This document shows positions 1 through 8,647 of a DNA stretch of 64,000 nucleotides, piece by piece. Source of the stretch: Caballeronia sp. dw_276 (GTDB lineage: Bacteria > Pseudomonadota > Gammaproteobacteria > Burkholderiales > Burkholderiaceae); the NCBI RefSeq assembly GCF_018449635.1, contig NZ_JAAVUV010000001.1, forward strand, positions 124,001 to 188,000, written 5' to 3'. The notes under the pieces are model-generated. The model made no database searches. It was not told the origin of the DNA and saw only the letters and a program-made list of their open reading frames with translations. The translations under genes were made by a program, and so were the position numbers. Every line of letters starts with the position of its first letter. Positions within the stretch are counted from its first letter, which is position 1.

Positions 1-651
1 GGCGGCACACGCCAAGTATCGGCGGGCGTGCAGGGTTCGGTCGTTGCGCACCCCGGCGGCGTGACGTTCTCGCAAACGGTGGGCGATACGTTTGGCATCG
101 TGAATGCGCCTGCCGCCGCCGGCGCGGGCGTTACGAATGCACCCGGAACCACGATCGATTCGCGTGGCTATGCAGTGATTCCGTATCTTTCCCCGTACAG
201 CATGAACGTGGTCGATATCGATCCGAAAGGCACGTCCACCGATGTCGAATTTAAATCGACATCGGCACAGGTGGCGCCGCGTGCAGGCTCTATAGTGATG
301 ATGAAATACGAGACGGTGAGTGGCCGGGCGGCACTGATTCAAGCGCCGAAACTGGGTGGTGGAACGTTACCATTTGGAGCGAGTGTGGAAGACGAACATG
401 GAAAGATGGTGGGCGTGGTTGGTCAGGACAGCAGAGTATTTGCGCGGGGTCTCGAAGACCAGGGTGCGCTCACGGTAAAGTGGGGCAATGGTCCGGTCGA
501 GCAATGCCGGATCAGCTATACATTGCCAAAGAAAGATCCGAAGGCATATAACCCCGGGTATCTATCAGTGCAATCGCATTGTGTGCCGGGGAGCGAAATG
601 CAGGCGGGCGGGGGTACGCAATCAGGGGCACCAGCCACTGCCGTTCGCTGA
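1..651 (+). CDS. Fimbrial outer-membrane usher protein, C-terminal part (5' truncated by window)
   Basis: The reading frame is open from the first base, so the gene begins upstream of the window; about 216 C-terminal residues are visible. The protein has the FimD/PapC usher C-terminal features: a plug/CTD-like stretch with GYAVIPYLSPYSMN, a repeated G-x-LPFGASV-type beta motif, and a final domain carrying two cysteines (QCRISY and QSHCVP) that form the usher C-terminal disulfide in known ushers. Ushers are outer-membrane channels that assemble chaperone-subunit complexes into pili. The last residues (Gly/Ala/Gln-rich) look like a nonconserved tail. The matching chaperone and pilin genes would be expected upstream, outside the window. 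Confidence 0.9.
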   Translation, partial: GGTRQVSAGVQGSVVAHPGGVTFSQTVGDTFGIVNAPAAAGAGVTNAPGTTIDSRGYAVIPYLSPYSMNVVDIDPKGTSTDVEFKSTSAQVAPRAGSIVMMKYETVSGRAALIQAPKLGGGTLPFGASVEDEHGKMVGVVGQDSRVFARGLEDQGALTVKWGNGPVEQCRISYTLPKKDPKAYNPGYLSVQSHCVPGSEMQAGGGTQSGAPATAVR

Positions 652-682
652 AAAAAATCGGCGATTGAAAACACGCAACGTT

Positions 683-725
683 CCGGCCAGATACGCGCAA
701 GCGTGTTTTTGCGCAATCTGGCCGG
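683..725. terminator. Long hairpin between convergent usher and LysR genes
   Basis: CCGGCCAGAT at 683-692 pairs perfectly with ATCTGGCCGG at 716-725, and inside it GCGCAA (695-700) pairs with TTGCGC (709-714). The hairpin sits 31 bases after the usher stop and directly abuts the LysR stop codon on the other strand, as expected for a bidirectional terminator. No U-tract follows directly on the plus strand; on the minus strand a run of seven T lies further on (about 652-658). Confidence 0.55.
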
Positions 726-1616
726 TTACGATGGGCCTGCCAACTCACGCGCTTCATCACGCAACCATGCGGCGAACGCGCTCACCGTTTCAGCCTCGCG
801 ATGCGCCTCTGGCACATCGAGCCAATATCCAAACGGTCCGATTATTTCCACGTCCGACATTCTCACGAGCGCACCTTCGGCCAGCTCGTCGTCGATCATG
901 TTCAGGTCGACGACCGCAAGCCCGACACCCCGCCGTGCAGCATGTATCGCCTGTTGCAAATTCGAAAATTCAATGCCGTTGTCCGCGTAGCGCGCCGGCA
1001 TTCCGGCTTTGGCCAACCAGTTCGGCCACAGTTTCAAACGGACATCTTCGTGTAGTACATGCAACGCAGGCAACTCATCCACCAGGCGCTCGACCGGCAA
1101 GCGGGCGAATTCAGGCGCGCCGACCAGCGCGTGCCGCTCCATGAGCAACAGCTCGGAGCTGCCTTGCGTGGCAAAGTCGCGTGCCGGTTCACGTCCGAAC
1201 CGGACGCTGCAATGACACTCGCCGCTTTCCTGTGTGCGTATCGATAAATCCACGTCTGGCAGTTGCTCCGCCAATGCGCCCAGCCGCGACGAAAACCATT
1301 GCGTCGCAAAGGTGGGCGGCAGCGACACAACGAGGCGTCTGCGCTCCACGGCGCCGGTCAAATGCCGGGTTCCCCGCTCGATGACATCAAACGCTTCCGT
1401 TACCGACGGCATCAACATCACGCCGGCCGGCGTCAGCCTGATTCCCTTGTGGTCGCGTTCGAAAAGCTTCACGCCCAGCGATTCCTCCAGCAGCCGGATT
1501 TGCCGGCTAACAGCCCCCTGCGTGACGCACAGCGCTCGCGCTGCGCGATTGAAACTCAAATGACGCGCCGTTTCTTCAAAAAACCGCAGCGCAATTAACG
1601 ATGGAAGGTGTCGCAT
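726..1616 (-). CDS. LysR-family transcriptional regulator (GcvA-like)
   Basis: A 296-residue protein of standard LysR length. Residues about 8-65 form the winged helix-turn-helix (LSFNRAARALCVTQGAVSR, then the recognition helix and LFERDHKGIRLTPAG), followed by a periplasmic-binding-like effector domain. The motif order and the FERDHKGIRLT wing resemble the GcvA subgroup, which often controls amino-acid or beta-lactamase genes; the actual target cannot be told here. It is convergent with the usher gene and transcribed away from the acetyltransferase gene at 1901, with a 284-base gap in between that could hold both promoters. Confidence 0.88.
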   Translation of the reverse strand: MRHLPSLIALRFFEETARHLSFNRAARALCVTQGAVSRQIRLLEESLGVKLFERDHKGIRLTPAGVMLMPSVTEAFDVIERGTRHLTGAVERRRLVVSLPPTFATQWFSSRLGALAEQLPDVDLSIRTQESGECHCSVRFGREPARDFATQGSSELLLMERHALVGAPEFARLPVERLVDELPALHVLHEDVRLKLWPNWLAKAGMPARYADNGIEFSNLQQAIHAARRGVGLAVVDLNMIDDELAEGALVRMSDVEIIGPFGYWLDVPEAHREAETVSAFAAWLRDEARELAGPS

Positions 1617-1900
1617 AGTGATTCCTTACAGCCAGTCTCTTTGATTGTTGTTATTAGCCAGATGCACGCGCCTCCCTGATCGCGAGGCAAAGTCATTGTC
1701 TCGCGTTCGATAAAATTACCTTGATTCCGGGTGCGAAACAATAGACCTTCCGGCCAACGTTGGACTAGCAGTAATTCTCATAAGCGGCTATCAGGAAAGG
1801 TCAGAACGCGCGAAGAAAATGCCGGGGAGTAGGCCATTCGGCTAGTAGTTGCCGCGGCCCGAATCGCCTATGCTGGATACATCCCGTTCCAGGAGGCCGC

Positions 1901-4282
1901 ATGACCGTACGCAATCTCGATGCCCTGTTCAGCCCGAAGTCGATCGCCGTGATCGGTGCATCGTTGCGCGCGGGCAGCATCGGCGAAATGGTTTGGTCGC
2001 GGCTCAGCAACGCGAAGTTCGCGGGTCCGGTCTGGCCGGTGAACCCTCAACATCGACAGCTCAATGACGTCGCCGTCTTTGCGAGCATCCTGGATTTGCC
2101 CGACGCGCCCACCGTAGCGGTGTTATGCACGCCGCCGTCCACATGGCCGGCGATTGTCCGGCAGCTCGGCGAGCGGGGCACTCGGGCGGTGGTGATTGTC
2201 GGACAGGCGAGCGAAACAAAGGATCAGGCGGTCAACAGCTGGACAAGCCGGACACTCACCGCCGCACGGCCGTTTCTGTTGCGTGTCGTCGGCCCGGCGA
2301 GCCTGGGTGTGATGACGCCGTCGGTGGGCGCCATTCTCGGCGCGCCTTCGTCGCCGGTCGCGGCGGGTGGGGTGGCGTGGGTATCGGCGTCGAACGCGCT
2401 GACTAATGGCGTGCTCGGTTGGGCAAACGCCCGCGGCCTTGGGTTTTCCCGAGTGGTGGCGCTGGGAGACGAAGCGGACGTCGACGTTGGGGATACCCTC
2501 GATTTCCTGGCAAGCGATGCTCGTACGCGCGCGGTCCTGCTCGCCGTCGAATCGGTGCGGATGGCACGCAAGTTCATGTCGGCGGCACGCGCCGCTGCGC
2601 GCAACAAGCCCGTGCTGGTTCTGCGTACCGGACACGACGATCCGTTCGACGCGCTCTACAGTGCCGCATTCCGGCGTGCGGGTCTGGTTCGCGTCGATTC
2701 CCTTGACGACCTGCTGGATGAAATCGAAACGCTTGGTGTCGGGCGCGTGGCGGCGAGCGATCGCGCAACCGTGATCACGAGTGACCGGGGCGTCGCCACG
2801 CTCGCGTCCGATGCCTTCGCCGCCGCCGGCGACTCGCTTGCGCTCTGGTCCGACACGGCGCGCAAATCTGTCGCCGCGGCCTTGCCGGGGGCGCGGCTCG
2901 GCAATCCGCTGCAACTGGGCGATGCCGCCACCGCTATCGACTTTGGCGCGGCGCTCGAGGCGCTGGCGCCGCATCGTGAGACGGGAACTGCGTTTGTTGT
3001 CCACGCCCCGACTCATTCCGCGCCGGTCGCCGAGGTCGCGCGCATGATGATCGCGCAAAAGAATCACGCGTATCGCGGGTTGCTGGCGTGCTTTTTTGGT
3101 TGTGTCGATGAAGCGACGCGCGACGCCTTGCACGCCCAAGGCATCCCGGTTCACACCACGCCACAGCGGCTCGCAAGGGGGTTCGCCCGGCTGGTCGATT
3201 ATCGGCTGGGCCGTGAGCTGTTGATGCAGACGCCGGACGGACCGTTGCCCCAGGCGGCAGCCGCGCTGGACAGCGCACAGGCTCAGATTGCGGCCGCGTT
3301 GACGGCAGGCGTCGCCGAACTCGACGGCGAGCGTGCATCGCGCGTTCTGGGGCAATTTGGAATTGTCGTGAAAGCGGGTCCAACGGGGCCTCGCACCGAC
3401 GACGCCATCGAAATCGATGTCCGCTTGCTCAACCATCGGGTATTCGGGCCGGTGTTCGAGTTCAGGGCCGCAGGCGCGCTCGGTTTGCCGGACTCGCTTC
3501 ACGAGTTCGCCTTTCCGCCACTGAATCCCCTGCTGGCTCGCGATCTCGTGATGCGCTCACCGCGTGCACGCGAGCTTCCAGCCGAGAGCTTGTTGAATGC
3601 GCTGACGGCTTTGTCGAATGCGGTATGTGAAATAGAGCAAATCGTTGCCTTGCGCCTGACGGTGCGCGTCACGCGGCAGGCCGTGGTGGTTTATGAACCG
3701 CATTTGACGCTTGCCGCGCATCGAACACCGCTGGCCATTCAGCCATATCCGCGCCGGCTGGAAGAAACGCTCGACTGGAACGGCTTGCAGGTCACCGTGC
3801 GGCCTATCCGGCCCGACGACGAAGCCGCCCACAGCGCTTTTGTCGCGGCAATGACACCTGAGGATCTGCGCCTGCGTTTCTTTAGCTCGGTACGCAGCTT
3901 CGATCACTCACAGCTCGCGCGCATGACGCAAATCGATTACGACCGCGAGATGGCGTTTATTGCGGTGACGGGTGAAAGCGATGCGATGCAGACACTGGGC
4001 GTGGCCCGCGCAATAGCCGATCCGGACAACGAGACGGCCGAGTTCGCGGTGGCAGTGCGTTCTGACCAGAAGGGCAGGCGCCTGGGAATGTTGTTGCTGG
4101 CGCGGATCATTGCGTATTGCAAGTCGCGCGGTACGCGGTGGCTCGCCGGCGAAGCACTGCGCGAAAACACCGGAATGATCGCGCTCGCGCGCCGCTGCGG
4201 TTTCCAGATCACGTCAACAGAAGATCCGGGCGTGGTGGGATTCCGCATGCGGCTGACCGACGCCGGCCCGGCGCCGCCGTAG
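1901..4282 (+). CDS. Pat-like protein lysine acetyltransferase (NDP-forming acyl-CoA synthetase-like + GNAT)
   Basis: A 793-residue fusion. Residues 1-140 are a CoA-binding Rossmann domain (FSPKSIAVIGAS...), residues about 150-450 are succinyl-CoA-synthetase-like, about 470-620 are the remnant of an ATP-grasp part, and about 635-785 are a GNAT acetyltransferase with the acetyl-CoA loop QKGRRLG. This order is that of Pat/PatZ (YfiQ) enzymes, which acetylate acetyl-CoA synthetase and other proteins. E. coli YfiQ is about 886 residues; this protein is shorter because the ATP-grasp part lacks its nucleotide-binding half, so ligase activity is unlikely. Start chosen by the AGGAGG ribosome site at about 1890. 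It overlaps nothing and is convergent with the next gene. Confidence 0.87.
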   Translation: MTVRNLDALFSPKSIAVIGASLRAGSIGEMVWSRLSNAKFAGPVWPVNPQHRQLNDVAVFASILDLPDAPTVAVLCTPPSTWPAIVRQLGERGTRAVVIVGQASETKDQAVNSWTSRTLTAARPFLLRVVGPASLGVMTPSVGAILGAPSSPVAAGGVAWVSASNALTNGVLGWANARGLGFSRVVALGDEADVDVGDTLDFLASDARTRAVLLAVESVRMARKFMSAARAAARNKPVLVLRTGHDDPFDALYSAAFRRAGLVRVDSLDDLLDEIETLGVGRVAASDRATVITSDRGVATLASDAFAAAGDSLALWSDTARKSVAAALPGARLGNPLQLGDAATAIDFGAALEALAPHRETGTAFVVHAPTHSAPVAEVARMMIAQKNHAYRGLLACFFGCVDEATRDALHAQGIPVHTTPQRLARGFARLVDYRLGRELLMQTPDGPLPQAAAALDSAQAQIAAALTAGVAELDGERASRVLGQFGIVVKAGPTGPRTDDAIEIDVRLLNHRVFGPVFEFRAAGALGLPDSLHEFAFPPLNPLLARDLVMRSPRARELPAESLLNALTALSNAVCEIEQIVALRLTVRVTRQAVVVYEPHLTLAAHRTPLAIQPYPRRLEETLDWNGLQVTVRPIRPDDEAAHSAFVAAMTPEDLRLRFFSSVRSFDHSQLARMTQIDYDREMAFIAVTGESDAMQTLGVARAIADPDNETAEFAVAVRSDQKGRRLGMLLLARIIAYCKSRGTRWLAGEALRENTGMIALARRCGFQITSTEDPGVVGFRMRLTDAGPAPP

Positions 4283-4293
4283 ATCTCCAACGC

Positions 4294-4839
4294 TTAAGCG
4301 GCAAGCTTGGCGAGCGCTTCATCGACCTGTGTTCGCGATACCGCCAGCTCTTCCAGCCACGCATCGGCATAGACGCTGCCGGTTTCGCGTTCCAGACGCG
4401 CGATGGTTGCGGCGCAACGAGTCGCGTCCTTGGGTGTTGCAATAAACGACTTGACCGACGCGCCCGACGTGAATGCTTCGAACAACGGCACGCGGATGTC
4501 GTCGGGCAATGCGCGGCTTGTCCATTGATACGGCTTGCCGTTGAACGACAACTGCGGAGGCATTACGCGCTCTTTTTTCGCTGCGGGAATCAGGCCGAAG
4601 TTGCGGGCGGCATCGGCGATCTGGTCGGCGGTGAAAAGCTCGTCTGCGCTGATGTCGAATTGCTGGATGAACGTTTCGATGCTTTGCATTGCCGCCGCGC
4701 GGTCGTCGCGCTTTTTCTGCGCGCGGGCAACAATGTCGCGCAATTCGTCGGCTTCTTCGCTCGTGATCGTGAAGCTGGACTGTTTTTGCTGAAGTTCGGA
4801 GAAGCGCTGGAATTCGGGATCGGAGAGAAGTTTCGCCAT
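4294..4839 (-). CDS. Uncharacterised 181-residue protein
   Basis: I do not recognise the family with confidence. The N-terminal 60 residues (from MAKLLSDPEFQRFSEL) are charged, helical and possibly coiled coil; then comes ISADELF, a short basic stretch (AAKKERVMPP), a segment FNGKPYQWTSR, and a helical C-terminal domain. The layout faintly recalls H-NS-like proteins (N-terminal coil, then a basic W-containing segment), but the AT-hook-like core is not conserved. I chose the ATG at 4839; an upstream in-frame ATG at 4875 gives 193 residues, and neither has a clear ribosome site. Its end is 11 bases from the end of the convergent acetyltransferase gene. Confidence 0.6.
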   Translation of the reverse strand: MAKLLSDPEFQRFSELQQKQSSFTITSEEADELRDIVARAQKKRDDRAAAMQSIETFIQQFDISADELFTADQIADAARNFGLIPAAKKERVMPPQLSFNGKPYQWTSRALPDDIRVPLFEAFTSGASVKSFIATPKDATRCAATIARLERETGSVYADAWLEELAVSRTQVDEALAKLAA

Positions 4840-4911
4840 GGCCTTGCGTAGAAAAAGACGCGGCAGGTCGCGCACAACGACCGGCCGCTTTTTGAGAGGG
4901 GCGCCATTCTA

Positions 4912-5742
4912 TCAAGCTGCGCTGGAATCCCGTGCATCGCGCACGCCATCGAGTTCGACTTCAGGTTCGCGATACATCGACAGCGCCGCCGCCGCGTCGC
5001 CGAGCATTGCGCTGACGTCGTCAATTGATGGCGCGACGTATTCGTCGATACGCCTGAGAAACGGGCACGTCAGCGTCGCGATGGCATGACCCGACGGCCC
5101 CAGCAGCGGAAAACTGACGTCCATCACGCCAAACGTCTGCTGACTCTCCTTATGCAGGAACCCGTCGGCACGGATCTTCGCGTACGCGCTTTCGAGCGCG
5201 ACCGGGTCCAACGCCGTCTCGCCCTTGACCTGAGTATGTTCAGCGAGCATGTGCGCACGCTGTTCCGCGCTTTGAAACGCCAGCGTCACACGTCCCGAAC
5301 CGGTATCGATCAAGCCGATGCGCGCGCCAAGCCGCACCGAAATGCCCCAGGTGCCGGGCCCATCGACCTGCGCGATCACCAGAAGGTTGCCCCGGTCGTA
5401 GGTCGCAAGATGACAGGACTGCTCGGCGCGGTCGGCGAAACGCTGCATGATCGGCAGCGCTTCTGTGATCAGGCGGTTCATCGGCGGATGGCGATGTGCG
5501 AGCGCATACAGCTTGAGGCTCAGCGAATACCGGTCGCCGGCCGGCGAGCGCACCACGTACTGCCGCGCGACCAGCCGCTCGAGCATCCGATACATCTCGC
5601 TTGCGTTGCGCCCGAGCGATTTCGTGATCTCGGCGCGCGTCAGGCCATCCTTCTGCTCGGCGAGCAATTCGAGGATATCGAGCCCCTTGTCCAGCGCGGG
5701 CGCGCGGTATCGGTCGGAGTCGGAGGGATCTTCTGCCTGCAT
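4912..5742 (-). CDS. IclR-family transcriptional regulator of the adjacent sugar-acid operon
   Basis: A 276-residue IclR protein: winged helix-turn-helix at about residues 15-75 (LDKGLDILELLAEQ, GRNASEMYRMLERL) and a C-terminal IclR effector domain with the typical TYDRGNLLVIAQVDGP and PLLGPSGHAIATLTCPFL segments. It is divergent from the altronate-dehydratase-type genes that begin at 5933, with a 190-base shared control region holding a candidate sigma-70 promoter for the operon. IclR proteins next to sugar-acid operons usually act as local repressors released by a pathway intermediate; that role here is inferred from position. Confidence 0.88.
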   Translation of the reverse strand: MQAEDPSDSDRYRAPALDKGLDILELLAEQKDGLTRAEITKSLGRNASEMYRMLERLVARQYVVRSPAGDRYSLSLKLYALAHRHPPMNRLITEALPIMQRFADRAEQSCHLATYDRGNLLVIAQVDGPGTWGISVRLGARIGLIDTGSGRVTLAFQSAEQRAHMLAEHTQVKGETALDPVALESAYAKIRADGFLHKESQQTFGVMDVSFPLLGPSGHAIATLTCPFLRRIDEYVAPSIDDVSAMLGDAAAALSMYREPEVELDGVRDARDSSAA

Positions 5743-5824
5743 GTCAGCCTTGTTAAAAGCGATCGATCAGCGATAAACACGAGATGCTAAGGGAAAACAC
5801 GGACCGTTTCGATGTGCACTTAGC

Positions 5825-5895
5825 TTGACTTGATCTTGTCCGCATATGAATAATACGTTCACTGATAAACGATTGTACCGATACAAACCCGTACC
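5825..5895 (+). promoter_or_regulatory. Promoter and possible IclR operator ahead of the sugar-acid operon
   Basis: A -35-like TTGACT (5825-5830) and a -10-like AATAAT (5849-5854) are separated by 18 bases, each matching consensus at five of six positions. Just downstream, GTACC occurs at 5875-5879 and again at 5891-5895 (16-base spacing), each followed by a partly similar AT-rich tetramer; this is a reasonable place for a repressor site. An ATG at 5846 that would extend the first gene overlaps the -10 element, which argues for the GTG start at 5933. Confidence 0.45.
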
Positions 5896-5932
5896 ATCGA
5901 TATACCGCCGAAACGAATTCAAGGAAGTCTGC

Positions 5933-6280
5933 GTGCCGCAAACCCCGCACAAACCCACCGACTCACGTTTGATTCTCCAGAGCCCGCAGGACAATTGCCT
6001 GATTGCGGGCGCGCGTCTGGAGGCGGGCGAGCGCGTCGAAATCGAAGGGGAAATCGTCACGCTTGCGAAGACCATCGACCTTGGACACAAAGTCGCGCGC
6101 TACGCGCTGCGCACCGATCAAAAAGTGCTGCGCTACGGCGCGATCATCGGCCACGTGAGTTCGGATGTTCAGCCCGGCGACCATTTGCACACCCACAATC
6201 TCGAGAGCGACTACATCCCGACCTACACGCACGACGCCGGCCACGCGTTTGTGGATCACCGGGAACAGCCAAGCCAATGA
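5933..6280 (+). CDS. Altronate/fuconate dehydratase family, small SAF-domain subunit
   Basis: A 115-residue SAF-domain protein equivalent to the N-terminal domain of UxaA-type dehydratases, here encoded as a separate gene. Conserved features are the SPQDNCLIA start, the RLEAGERVEIEGE strand and HVSSDVQPGDHLHTHNLE. I chose the GTG at 5933 because AAGGAAG lies five bases before it; a longer frame from ATG 5846 runs through the promoter. The stop overlaps the start of the catalytic subunit (ATGA at 6277-6280), so the two are translationally coupled and probably form one enzyme that dehydrates a sugar acid to a 2-keto-3-deoxy acid. Confidence 0.83.
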   Translation: MPQTPHKPTDSRLILQSPQDNCLIAGARLEAGERVEIEGEIVTLAKTIDLGHKVARYALRTDQKVLRYGAIIGHVSSDVQPGDHLHTHNLESDYIPTYTHDAGHAFVDHREQPSQ

Positions 6281-7566
6281 CAGCATCCATCGCTCCTCAG
6301 CTTCAAGGCTTTTTGCGCGCCGACGGCCGCAAGGGCATTCGCAATGTGATCGCGGTTGCGTATCTCGTGGAGTGCGCACATCACGTGGCGCGCGAGATCG
6401 TTACGCAGTTTCGTCCCGCATTCGATGCCTTCGATGACCCAAATGCCGAGCAAGAACCACCTGTTCACCTGATCGGCTTCCCCGGTTGCTATCCGAACGG
6501 CTATGCCGAGAAGATGATGGAACGGCTGACCACGCATCCGAACGTGGGCGCGGTGCTGTTTGTATCGCTGGGATGCGAGAGCATGAACAAGCACTATCTC
6601 GTCGATGCCGTGCGCGCAAGCGGCCGTCCCGCCGAGGTCCTGACCATCCAGGAAAAGGGCGGCACGCGCAGCACGATCCAGAATGGTCTCGACTGGATTC
6701 GCGAGACGCGCGCGACGCTCGCAGCCCAGCCAAAAGTCCCGATGGCGCTCGATGAACTCATCGTCGGAACGATTTGCGGCGGTTCCGACGGCACCAGCGG
6801 CATCACGGCGAATCCAGCGGTGGGCCGCGCGTTCGATGCGTTTATCGACGCCGGCGCCGCATGCATTTTCGAAGAAACCGGCGAACTTGTCGGCTGCGAA
6901 TTCCATATGAAAAGCCGCGCGGCGCGGCCGGAACTCGGGCAGGAAATCGTCGCGTGCGTGGACAAGGCTGCGCGCTATTACTCGATCCTCGGGCACGGTT
7001 CGTTCGCAGTCGGCAACGCGGATGGCGGCCTCACGACGCAGGAAGAAAAGTCGCTTGGCGCGTACGCGAAGAGCGGTGCATCCCCGATTGTCGGCATCAT
7101 CAAACCGGGTGACATCCCGCCGGTAGGCGGCCTGTATTTGCTCGATGTCGTGCCGGACGGCGAGCCGCGTTTCGGTTTCCCGAACATCAGCGACAATGCG
7201 GAAATCGGCGAATTGATCGCCTGCGGCGCGCATGTGATCCTGTTCACGACCGGTCGCGGATCGGTGGTCGGTTCGGCCATCTCGCCCGTGATCAAGATCT
7301 GCGCGAACCCCGCGACGTATCGCAATCTTTCCGGCGATATGGACGTCGATGCCGGCCGGATTCTTGAAGGCCGCGGGACACTCGACGAAGTGGGCCGCGA
7401 GGTATTCGATGTCACCGTCAAAGTCGCGGCAGGCGCTGCGTCCAAATCTGAATCGCTGGGTCATCAGGAATTCATCCTGACTTACAAGACGTTCGATCCG
7501 GTTGGCCCCGCCTGCTTGCCGGCAAATGCGACGCCGCGGCACGCCGTACCGATTGCTTCGGTTTGA
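6277..7566 (+). CDS. Altronate dehydratase-family large subunit (probable L-fuconate dehydratase)
   Basis: A 429-residue UxaA/GarD-type C-terminal catalytic domain (GFLRADGRKGIRN, FPGCYPNGYAEKM, SLGCESMN, TICGGSDGTSGI). Members are metal-dependent dehydratases of aldonates. Together with the neighbouring lactonase, aldo/keto reductase and FAH-family hydrolase, the best fit is dehydration of L-fuconate (or a related acid such as L-galactonate or D-arabinonate) to its 2-keto-3-deoxy acid. D-altronate-dehydratase-family proteins are known to serve such non-phosphorylative pathways in place of the enolase-superfamily fuconate dehydratase. The substrate is inferred from neighbours. The start at 6277 overlaps the preceding stop by four bases. 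Confidence 0.82.
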   Translation: MTASIAPQLQGFLRADGRKGIRNVIAVAYLVECAHHVAREIVTQFRPAFDAFDDPNAEQEPPVHLIGFPGCYPNGYAEKMMERLTTHPNVGAVLFVSLGCESMNKHYLVDAVRASGRPAEVLTIQEKGGTRSTIQNGLDWIRETRATLAAQPKVPMALDELIVGTICGGSDGTSGITANPAVGRAFDAFIDAGAACIFEETGELVGCEFHMKSRAARPELGQEIVACVDKAARYYSILGHGSFAVGNADGGLTTQEEKSLGAYAKSGASPIVGIIKPGDIPPVGGLYLLDVVPDGEPRFGFPNISDNAEIGELIACGAHVILFTTGRGSVVGSAISPVIKICANPATYRNLSGDMDVDAGRILEGRGTLDEVGREVFDVTVKVAAGAASKSESLGHQEFILTYKTFDPVGPACLPANATPRHAVPIASV

Positions 7567-7588
7567 TCCACGCATCGACATCCAAGCG

Positions 7589-8647
7589 ATGAACCCAATC
7601 ACCGGAAATCCCGTCGTGAAAAAGCGCAAGGTTGGAAAAACATCGCTGGAAGTTACAGCGTTGTCGCTGGGCAGCGCGCCGCTTGGCGGCTTGTACAGCG
7701 AGTTGTCGGAGGAAGACGCACAAGCCACGGTCGACGCCGCATGGCAAGCCGGCATCCGCTTCTTCGATACCGCGCCGCACTACGGCCACACGAAAGCTGA
7801 ACATCGCGTAGGGGACGCGTTGCGGCGCTATCCGCGCGAAGACTACGTGCTGTCGACCAAGGTCGGACGTCGCTTTGTCCCTCGCACGACGCCGTACGAC
7901 GGCAGCGAAGGCTGGGCGAATCCGTTGCCTTTCCAGGCGATCTACGACTACACCTACGGCGGCATTCTTCGTTCATTCGAAGACAGTCAGCAGCGCTTGG
8001 GGATCGTGGATATCGACATTGTGCTGATCCATGACATCGGCCGCGTCACGCACGGCGAAAAGAACGCGTTTTACTGGCGGCAACTTACGGACGAAGGCGG
8101 TTTTCGTGCGCTTGATGAACTGCGTACATCGCGTGGCGTAAAAGCAGTCGGACTCGGCGTGAACGAAGGCGCGGCGGTGCTGGAAGCGATGGCGGAATTC
8201 GATATCGATTGCGCATTGCTTGCCGGCCGATACACGCTTCTGGAGCAAGCCGTCCTCGACGACCTTCTACCTGAATGCGAAAAACGCGACGTCAGCATAT
8301 TGCTCGGCGGTGCGTTCAACTCGGGCATTCTTGCGCGCGGTTTGACGCACGATGTGCCGCCAAAAGCGATCAACCAGAAGTTCAATTACGGCGATGCGCC
8401 GCAGTCGGTCATCGAACGTGTCGATGCGCTGGAACAGATCTGCCGCGAGCATGACGTCGCGTTGTCGAGCGCGGCCCTGCAGTTTCCTTATGCGCATAAA
8501 GTTGTCGCCACCGTGCTGATGGGCGCGCGTAACCCGGATGAGGTGCGGCTGAACGCGGCGTCATTCGCCGATCCGTTGCCTGCCGATTTGTGGGATGCGC
8601 TGAGAGCAGCGGGACTGCTGCATGCTTCCGCGCCGGTGCCCGTATGA
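7589..8647 (+). CDS. Aldo/keto reductase, probable L-fucose (D-threo-aldose) 1-dehydrogenase
   Basis: A 352-residue aldo/keto reductase with the TIM-barrel signatures FFDTAPHYGHTKAEHRVG (catalytic Asp/Tyr), the active-site Lys in LSTKVGRRF, and VLIHDIGR. The family includes NAD(P)-dependent L-fucose dehydrogenases that oxidise the sugar at C1 to the lactone, which fits the next gene, a lactonase. I chose ATG 7589, 22 bases after the dehydratase stop; a GTG at 7616 is also possible. It overlaps the lactonase start by four bases (ATGA). Confidence 0.83.
   Translation: MNPITGNPVVKKRKVGKTSLEVTALSLGSAPLGGLYSELSEEDAQATVDAAWQAGIRFFDTAPHYGHTKAEHRVGDALRRYPREDYVLSTKVGRRFVPRTTPYDGSEGWANPLPFQAIYDYTYGGILRSFEDSQQRLGIVDIDIVLIHDIGRVTHGEKNAFYWRQLTDEGGFRALDELRTSRGVKAVGLGVNEGAAVLEAMAEFDIDCALLAGRYTLLEQAVLDDLLPECEKRDVSILLGGAFNSGILARGLTHDVPPKAINQKFNYGDAPQSVIERVDALEQICREHDVALSSAALQFPYAHKVVATVLMGARNPDEVRLNAASFADPLPADLWDALRAAGLLHASAPVPV

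Noticed and set aside
2123..3502. 459-residue minus-strand frame opposite the Pat-like gene
   Set aside because: Arg-rich shadow frame with no motif; the plus-strand protein explains the region.
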